DNA of 6,105 nt from Elusimicrobiota bacterium (GTDB lineage Bacteria > Elusimicrobiota > Elusimicrobia > 2-02-FULL-39-32): NCBI GenBank assembly GCA_023249715.1, contig JAHFCA010000096.1:1-6105 (forward strand), given 5' to 3'. A program made the position numbers and the translations under genes. The number at the start of each line of letters is the position of its first letter. The first letter of the stretch is position 1. Of the stretch, positions 1 through 4,380 are shown in pieces. Below the pieces are notes generated by a model. That model was given only the letters and a program-made list of their open reading frames with translations. It made no database searches and was not told the origin of the DNA.

Positions 1-4
1 CGGT

Positions 5-1930
5 TTAAATTAATTCAAATAATCCCACCCCATCTTTCCCATAAAGCAAACGAGTTTTGGTTTGGAGGAGCTCCCGCATCAGCTGGTCGCTTTTTTCATA
101 GTAAGCGCGATCTCCTCGATACTCTCCAATGGTGGGATTATAAAGGATATGGGTAAAACCCAAACCTTTTATTTTGGAATAGAGTTCTAGGCTGTTCCGC
201 ATTTCTCTATAGGAAAAAACACCCGGATTTAAAGGATCTCCCCACGCGTATTCCCGGTTTAGATAGTATCCCCGCACCTCTTTATAAAGAAGAATTTTTG
301 AAGAGGAGGGCAAAATTTCATTGGTGACCTGAGTTACCGCATAAGCGGGGCCTAAAGTCTGTTGGAGATATTTGTCTTTTGCGGAAATGCGGGAGGATTC
401 CGGTTTTAAACTTAAGAAAACAAATAATTCGTTATTGATGCTTAAAAAGCAAAGTGGAATTAAACTAAAGAGTGAAATGTAGGAGACTGCTTTATATAAA
501 TTGTTTTCTTTCCATAGGTCCTGCGTCCATTGCGCCATTAAAAGGACAATCAGTCCCAATACAGGGAGCAAGTAACGCCAATTTTGGTAGGTCCAAAACC
601 AGAGAGTAAAAGTAAAAAAAAGGGTGTATAAAAACATTTTTTCCAGCGCATTAAATGGAATTTTTTTTAACAATTTAGCCATTCCTAAAATAAAAAAGGG
701 CACGAGCAGGTAGTGGCATTGATAGAGAAAACGATAGGAATGAACGACCCCATGATACGGCAAGGTTAAATAGTTCCATATATTTTTTTCTATTCCTTCG
801 GTTACGGAACTTTGTATGCGGTGCCAGGAGTCCAAGTCTCGAGCATTGGCATGAAACCATTCTCCCAGATAGGGCCAGAACGGGTTGCCTAAGGTTATCC
901 AATTTTTTAAGTACCATGGGAAACCAAAAATCAATGCTCCTAAAGCGAAATGGAATAAGAAACGTGCCTTCGTTTTGGTCACGAGCATCGTTAAAAAAAG
1001 AGCGAAGGCCATCCAAATTCCAGTCATCTTAACGCTCATAGAGATCCCGGCAAGACACCCCGAGAGAAAATAAGACCCATTGAGAGCGGTGAGAATGGCC
1101 CCTAAAAAAGAGGCGGCTACGGCCAAGTCGGTAGAACCATTGCCGCTTACCCGATGAAAGAGGGGCTGCGCGCTGAGAAGCAGTAGAGAGAATAAACTCC
1201 AGTTCCGATTTAAGCCTAGATATTCTCTAGAGAGTTGGTAGAGCAGCAAAAGAACTAAGAGCCCGTGAAAAAAATTGATCCAGTGAGGAATGCGGTCGCA
1301 CTCTAAAAACATTCCCAAGAGATAGATCATCTCTGTGTTTAAAGGATAGTTGGCATTGATCGCCCACCGAATGGGAACAATTTTTTGAGCTTCCAAGTAA
1401 ATTTTAGGAAGCGCTAAGTGATAACTTAAAGAGTCCCAGTCCGTGGGGGGCGCGCCTGTGGCGACAAGGATTCTTAAAAGGGAGATCATAATCCCTGTCC
1501 ATGTGAGAGCCAGAATCCAATTCCAAGAAGTCTCTTGGAGCTTCTTTAAGCGGGTAAAGAATTTTAAAAACAGAGAACGTTCCCGATAGACGCCGGCTAA
1601 AACAAGAAAAAATAAAAAATATAGAAAAAAGGGCTTGAAAAAATTTAAAATACCTGCAATAAATAACGTTAATGCCAACACCGCTTCTCCAACAAGAATT
1701 GAAATAATCCAATTCTCTTTTTGAAAGCGGTTTGTCAGGAATTGGCCCAAGGAAAAAAAGCCGATAAAAAGGAATAACGTAAGGCTAAAATCTTTAAAAG
1801 TATGGGCGCATTGAATAAAAGAGGGAATCCCTAGGGATTGGGGATGATAAGAGAGATAAAAAACAAAAGGTTGCGACTGAAATAGAAGAAAACTGAGGGC
1901 CAACAGAGAAGCTAAAATAAGAGAAATCAT
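5..1930 (-). CDS. Integral membrane glycosyltransferase-like protein (GT-C fold, GT39/ArnT-like)
   Basis: Complete 641-residue polytopic membrane protein. It probably transfers a sugar from a polyprenyl-phosphate donor to an acceptor outside the cytoplasmic membrane, as GT39/ArnT/PMT_2-type enzymes do; donor and acceptor cannot be told from sequence. About a dozen or more hydrophobic segments are visible from residue 3 to about 508 (for example 3-27, 48-66, 74-114, 137-155, 217-233, 290-314, 322-340, 398-418, 452-467, 480-508). The first large loop holds D164-W-D166 followed by SLSYHLALPKIYLE; acidic residues in this loop are the expected GT-C catalytic or metal-binding site. A second recognisable stretch is PWYLKNW (338-344) followed by GNPFWP. 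Residues about 511-641 form a soluble C-terminal domain with a GYYLNRE segment. The ATG at 1930 is secure because the codon just upstream is an in-frame TAA and the next Met is residue 148. No Shine-Dalgarno sequence is visible. It is divergent from the HIT gene. Class assignment is fairly sure, precise function is not. Confidence 0.68.
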   Translation of the reverse strand: MISLILASLLALSFLLFQSQPFVFYLSYHPQSLGIPSFIQCAHTFKDFSLTLFLFIGFFSLGQFLTNRFQKENWIISILVGEAVLALTLFIAGILNFFKPFFLYFLFFLVLAGVYRERSLFLKFFTRLKKLQETSWNWILALTWTGIMISLLRILVATGAPPTDWDSLSYHLALPKIYLEAQKIVPIRWAINANYPLNTEMIYLLGMFLECDRIPHWINFFHGLLVLLLLYQLSREYLGLNRNWSLFSLLLLSAQPLFHRVSGNGSTDLAVAASFLGAILTALNGSYFLSGCLAGISMSVKMTGIWMAFALFLTMLVTKTKARFLFHFALGALIFGFPWYLKNWITLGNPFWPYLGEWFHANARDLDSWHRIQSSVTEGIEKNIWNYLTLPYHGVVHSYRFLYQCHYLLVPFFILGMAKLLKKIPFNALEKMFLYTLFFTFTLWFWTYQNWRYLLPVLGLIVLLMAQWTQDLWKENNLYKAVSYISLFSLIPLCFLSINNELFVFLSLKPESSRISAKDKYLQQTLGPAYAVTQVTNEILPSSSKILLYKEVRGYYLNREYAWGDPLNPGVFSYREMRNSLELYSKIKGLGFTHILYNPTIGEYRGDRAYYEKSDQLMRELLQTKTRLLYGKDGVGLFELI

Positions 1931-1948
1931 TTAAAGAAATTGTGTAAA

Positions 1949-1957
1949 TGATACTAT
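1949..1957 (+). promoter_or_regulatory. Candidate extended -10 promoter for the HIT-rpsU-dnaG-rpoD block
   Basis: TGATACTAT fits an extended -10 (TG-N-TATAAT) with four of six matches in the hexamer. Transcription would begin near 1964 and leave a leader of roughly 17 bases. No good -35 is seen at the right distance, which an extended -10 can tolerate. The RpoD encoded downstream keeps the His and Glu (H425, E428) that correspond to the E. coli extended -10 contacts H455 and E458. An alternative is TTGTGT (1940-1945) with TAAAAT (1966-1971), but its 20-base spacing is poor and would give a nearly leaderless mRNA. Consensus matching by eye only. Confidence 0.35.
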
Positions 1958-1967
1958 TAAAATAGTA
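1952..1967. repeat. 16-bp inverted repeat in the divergent promoter (possible operator)
   Basis: TACTATT, two bases (AA), then AATAGTA: perfect 7-bp arms around a 2-bp centre. It lies between the two divergent starts and overlaps candidate promoter elements on both strands, as an operator for a dimeric regulator would. In an AT-rich spacer a short inverted repeat can also occur by chance. The repeat itself is certain; the regulatory role is inference. Confidence 0.5.
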
Positions 1968-1980
1968 AAATACAAAACTT

Positions 1981-2325
1981 ATGGATAAATGCTTATTTTG
2001 CGATATTATAGATGGAAAAATTGCCTCTCAAAAGCATTCTGAGACGGCTCTGGTATATGCTTTTTACGACATTCATCCCCAGGCGCCGCTCCATATCCTT
2101 CTTATCCCTAAAGAACATATTCATTCCATTTTAGAAGTTAAAGAAAATCATGCCTCTGTTTTAAGCGAGATGGTCCAACTGGCTCAAGCCATTGCCAAGA
2201 AAGAGGCAGTGGATAAAACGGGTTTTAGACTTGTTTTTAATTGTGGTCCCAACGCCGGCCAAGCGGTTGACCATCTTCATTTGCATTTACTGGCCAAGCG
2301 TAAATTAGCTTGGCCGCCAGGTTAA
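1981..2325 (+). CDS. HIT (histidine triad) family hydrolase, HINT-like
   Basis: Complete 114-residue histidine triad protein, of normal length for the HINT/PKCI-like branch, which hydrolyses purine nucleoside phosphoramidates and aminoacyl-adenylates in the cytoplasm. The triad is H98-L-H100-L-H102-L-L, with H100 as the expected nucleophile that becomes transiently nucleotidylated. CLFC near the N-terminus (C4, C7) matches the Cys pair of zinc-binding HIT proteins, with H46 as a possible further ligand. LLIPKEHI (40-47) and NCGPNAGQAV (87-96) are family-typical, and the protein ends in WPPG as HINT proteins do. The usual LGGRK before WPPG is LAKRK here. The ATG at 1981 directly precedes the conserved CLFCDII start; no Shine-Dalgarno is visible. 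It is the first gene of the block and ends 22 bases before rpsU, with its TAA forming the first bases of the rpsU Shine-Dalgarno. Family is certain; physiological substrate unknown. Confidence 0.94.
   Translation: MDKCLFCDIIDGKIASQKHSETALVYAFYDIHPQAPLHILLIPKEHIHSILEVKENHASVLSEMVQLAQAIAKKEAVDKTGFRLVFNCGPNAGQAVDHLHLHLLAKRKLAWPPG
2292..2315 (+). other. Perfect 8-bp RNA hairpin at the end of the HIT gene, just upstream of the rpsU SD
   Basis: GGCCAAGC (2292-2299) and GCTTGGCC (2308-2315) are exact reverse complements around an 8-base loop. The stem is GC-rich and ends about 10 bases before the rpsU Shine-Dalgarno core. No T-run follows, so an intrinsic terminator is unlikely. It could be an mRNA processing or stability element or part of a translational control structure for rpsU. 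It lies within HIT coding sequence (codons for AKRKLAW). Confidence 0.55.
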
Positions 2326-2335
2326 AGGAGGTGAT
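2323..2335 (+). promoter_or_regulatory. Exceptionally long Shine-Dalgarno of rpsU
   Basis: TAAAGGAGGTGAT is a 13-base uninterrupted match to the complement of the common bacterial 16S rRNA 3' tail (GGATCACCTCCTTTA). Its first three bases are the HIT stop codon. The AGGAGG core ends at 2331, 16 bases before the rpsU ATG, well beyond the usual 5-9. No start codon in the rpsU frame lies closer. HIT, dnaG and the divergent gene have no SD, so this site stands out. The organism's own 16S tail is not in the window and is assumed to be standard. Confidence 0.85.
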
Positions 2336-2360
2336 TCCCACAATTCTATGATCGGAATCA
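2332..2360 (+). promoter_or_regulatory. Potential stem-loop presenting the rpsU start codon in its loop
   Basis: TGATTCC (2332-2338) is the exact reverse complement of GGAATCA (2354-2360), giving a 7-bp stem with a 15-base loop that holds the AUG (2348-2350). The 5' arm overlaps the last four bases of the extended SD match, so full pairing with 16S rRNA and hairpin formation would compete. The stem could also bring the distant SD closer to the AUG in space. A regulatory role is inference. Confidence 0.4.
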
Positions 2361-2539
2361 AAATTAGAGAAAATGAATCGATTGAGGAAGCGCTTCGACG
2401 TTTTAAACGGGAGTGTGACCGCAACGGTTTAATTCAGGAAATTAAGCGTAGAGAGCACTATGAATCTCCTAGCATGAAAAGAAAAAGAAAGGCTCAGGAA
2501 GCTAGACGTAAATCCAAAAAAAGATATTCTCGCTTTTAA
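2348..2539 (+). CDS. rpsU: 30S ribosomal protein bS21
   Basis: Complete 63-residue bS21, a small basic protein on the 30S platform beside the 16S rRNA 3' end that supports mRNA engagement at initiation. Recognisable features are RENESIEEALRRFKRECD (7-24), the helical RRREHYE-type segment IKRREHYESPSMKRKRK (32-48) and a Lys/Arg-rich tail ending KKRYSRF. Length is between the B. subtilis (about 57) and E. coli (about 71) forms. The ATG is chosen because no other start codon in this frame lies between the Shine-Dalgarno and the conserved N-terminus. The gene sits 22 bases after the HIT gene and 15 before dnaG, as part of the macromolecular-synthesis operon. Its initiation region is unusual: very strong, long-spaced SD with flanking hairpins, consistent with special translational control. 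Unlike the E. coli operon, there is no visible terminator between rpsU and dnaG. Confidence 0.96.
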   Translation: MIGIKIRENESIEEALRRFKRECDRNGLIQEIKRREHYESPSMKRKRKAQEARRKSKKRYSRF

Positions 2540-2554
2540 TTTGATCTCATCCCT

Positions 2555-4360
2555 ATGTTTATTGCGCAAGAAACAATAGAGCGAGTTCGAGACTCTCTCG
2601 ACATTGTCGAGGTTGTTTCTGAATTTCTGCCTTCGTTAAAGCGAGCGGGTAAAGACTATAAAGGGCTTTGTCCTTTTCATCAGGAAAAGACACCGTCCTT
2701 TATGGTGAGCCCGGCTAAAGGAATATTCCATTGTTTTGGGTGCGGAGTCGGGGGCGATGCCATTAAATTTGCGATGGAAATGGAGCATTTAACCTATCCG
2801 GAGGCTATCCGAAAGTTCGCGGAGAAAAAGGGAATCCCCGTCATAGAAAGCGGAGGCTCCTCTGTAGCGGTTTCTGCCAACTTTGAAAAGAAGAAGAGGC
2901 TTTTAGACATTCTTAAAAGAGCGGCAAATTTCTATCATAAAACTCTTTTGGATTCTGGAGAAGGAAAAGAGGCCTGCCAGTATCTTTTAGACGAGAGAGG
3001 TTTAAGTAAAGAAACGATAGAAAAATTTGAATTGGGTTGGGCCCCCTTTTCTGGGCAATCTCTTTTAAAGGTGGCCTTGAAATCTGGCATAAGTGAGTTA
3101 GAATTAGAAGAGGGAGGTTTGGCAAAAAAGTATTCTGACAGTCAAAAATGGGTGGATCACTTTAGAGGAAGAATTATTTTCCCCATATTTGACACAAAAG
3201 GGCAAGTGATTGGTTTTGGAGGAAGAATTTTAGAAGAAAAAAAATCAAGAACTGGAGAAGTTCCTCCCAAATATATCAATAGCCCGGAGACTTCTCTTTT
3301 TCAAAAAGGGAAAAATTTATATGGGTTGTATCAGGGAGCGCGCGATCTGCGCACCCAGAATAGAGCGGTCGTAGTGGAAGGATATATGGATGTGATAGGC
3401 TGCCATCAAGCGGGGTTGCGGGAAGCAGTCGCCCCCTTGGGAACGGCCTTAACGACAGACCAATGCCAGATTTTAAAAAGGTGCGTGGAGAATATTATTT
3501 TGCTTTTTGATGCGGATGCGGCGGGAAACCTGGCTGCTTTTAGAGGAGCGGAACTCTTATTAGAATATGGTTTTATGCCTTTAGTGGCCCAGCTCCCCCA
3601 AAATGTGGATTCAGATGAATATTTACAAAAACATTCTTTGGAAGAATTCAAAAATCTTTTGGGACAAGGACGGACTATCTTTGACTTTAAAACCGAATTA
3701 ATTTTTAATTCAAATCGGGCGTTGCCTCTCGCTTTGGCAAGAAGTATGACGGCAAAAGCGGTCCTGCCACTCTTATTAAAATTGGACGACCAAATCCTCC
3801 GTTCCGAAATGATTCGTTTGGTTTCTAGAAAGTTAGGTCTAAAAGAAGAGGCTTTGCTTTCGGAAGTCAATAAAGCGCCCTGGGCGAGTAAAGGGAAGGG
3901 GACAAACAATCAGGAGACTGCAAAAAAGGCGCCTCCGGAGTTGCTGTCGTTAGAAGAAGAGATTCTAACCTTAGCGGTGCGTTATCTAGACTGCCGTAAC
4001 CTTTTGCTTAAAGAATTAAAGAGTGAAAACTTTTCGGCTGTGGCGGCGGAATGTTTTAACAAATTATCGGAAATGGCGACAGAAGTCCGGAGCGCCGCTA
4101 TTCTCAATAGTTTAACAGAGGCGGCAGCGGACTGGTTAAGAAACGCTCTTTTTAAGCAGATGGAATATGGGGAACCGCTCACTATTTTTAAATTGCTTTT
4201 AGATCGCATGAGAGAAAAAGTGAAGGAGTTGGAACTAGAAAGAATAGAACAAGAACTTGTAACAGAATTAAACCGCGGCGGGAAAATTTCTTCCAACCAA
4301 ACTTCCCGCTACCAGCAATTGGCCCGGGATTTAAAAGGGACTCTTGTTAAAAAAAATTAA
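2555..4360 (+). CDS. dnaG: DNA primase
   Basis: Complete 601-residue bacterial primase (E. coli about 581, B. subtilis about 603), which makes RNA primers at the replication fork with the DnaB helicase. The N-terminal CHC2 zinc domain has C39-P-F-H42 and C60-F-G-C63. The catalytic core includes DHFRGRIIFPI (201-211), GFGGRIL and PPKYINSPET (237-246). The Toprim domain spans about 269-350, with the catalytic Glu in EGYMD (E275-D279) and metal-binding acids in DADAAG (D319, D321). A Lys/Gln/Thr-rich linker (about 445-462) leads to a helical C-terminal region (about 463-601), the expected helicase-binding domain, which is poorly conserved as usual. All expected catalytic and zinc residues are present. 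The ATG is the only possible start, since an in-frame TAA lies upstream and the next Met is residue 50. No Shine-Dalgarno is visible in the 15-base gap, so expression may depend on coupling to rpsU translation. A run of eight A lies at the very end of the gene. Confidence 0.98.
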   Translation: MFIAQETIERVRDSLDIVEVVSEFLPSLKRAGKDYKGLCPFHQEKTPSFMVSPAKGIFHCFGCGVGGDAIKFAMEMEHLTYPEAIRKFAEKKGIPVIESGGSSVAVSANFEKKKRLLDILKRAANFYHKTLLDSGEGKEACQYLLDERGLSKETIEKFELGWAPFSGQSLLKVALKSGISELELEEGGLAKKYSDSQKWVDHFRGRIIFPIFDTKGQVIGFGGRILEEKKSRTGEVPPKYINSPETSLFQKGKNLYGLYQGARDLRTQNRAVVVEGYMDVIGCHQAGLREAVAPLGTALTTDQCQILKRCVENIILLFDADAAGNLAAFRGAELLLEYGFMPLVAQLPQNVDSDEYLQKHSLEEFKNLLGQGRTIFDFKTELIFNSNRALPLALARSMTAKAVLPLLLKLDDQILRSEMIRLVSRKLGLKEEALLSEVNKAPWASKGKGTNNQETAKKAPPELLSLEEEILTLAVRYLDCRNLLLKELKSENFSAVAAECFNKLSEMATEVRSAAILNSLTEAAADWLRNALFKQMEYGEPLTIFKLLLDRMREKVKELELERIEQELVTELNRGGKISSNQTSRYQQLARDLKGTLVKKN

Positions 4361-4368
4361 AGAGATGA

Positions 4369-4374
4369 TAGGAG
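4369..4374 (+). promoter_or_regulatory. Ribosome binding site of rpoD
   Basis: TAGGAG ends six bases before the ATG at 4381, an ordinary Shine-Dalgarno at normal spacing. It settles the start: the overlapping ATG at 4377 is in another frame and reaches a stop after four codons. It also shows that the organism uses SD-led initiation for at least some genes. Confidence 0.8.
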
Positions 4375-4380
4375 TAATGT

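Larger units (their letters stand above)
1948..1976 (-). promoter_or_regulatory. Candidate -35/-10 promoter for the membrane glycosyltransferase gene
   Basis: Read on the minus strand, TTGTAT (1975-1970) is followed after 16 bases by TATCAT (1953-1948), a five-of-six match to the -10 consensus. Transcription would begin near 1941, about 11 bases before the ATG at 1930. The -10 box overlaps the candidate plus-strand extended -10, so the two promoters would be mutually exclusive in occupancy. Weak -35; by-eye call. Confidence 0.3.
1931..1980. promoter_or_regulatory. Divergent intergenic promoter region
   Basis: This AT-rich 50-base spacer separates two divergently read genes and must hold at least the promoter of the minus-strand gene, and most likely that of the HIT-rpsU-dnaG-rpoD block. 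It is too short for two independent non-overlapping promoters, so the two transcripts probably compete or share control sites. Individual boxes are listed separately as candidates. No Shine-Dalgarno sequence is present in front of either start codon. Confidence 0.6.

Noticed and set aside
675..1712. Several open frames of 62-113 codons on both strands inside the glycosyltransferase gene
   Set aside because: All lie within a confident 641-residue membrane protein gene and lack any coding features of their own.
2292..2335. Intrinsic terminator before rpsU
   Set aside because: The hairpin is strong but followed by CGCCAGGTTAAAGG with no U-tract, and downstream genes are closely packed in the same direction.
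3406..3909. 167-codon open frame on the minus strand inside dnaG
   Set aside because: It lies wholly opposite the Toprim and following region of a clear dnaG, has low-complexity Ser/Lys-rich translation, and has no family features or start signal.
4349..4356. Run of eight A at the end of dnaG as a programmed frameshift site
   Set aside because: A shift here would change or add only a few residues before a nearby stop (about 4366-4368), so a functional product is unlikely.
4361..4380. Separate promoter or terminator between dnaG and rpoD
   Set aside because: The gap is only 20 bases and is mostly occupied by the ribosome binding site. An rpoD promoter inside dnaG is possible, but I could not support one by eye.
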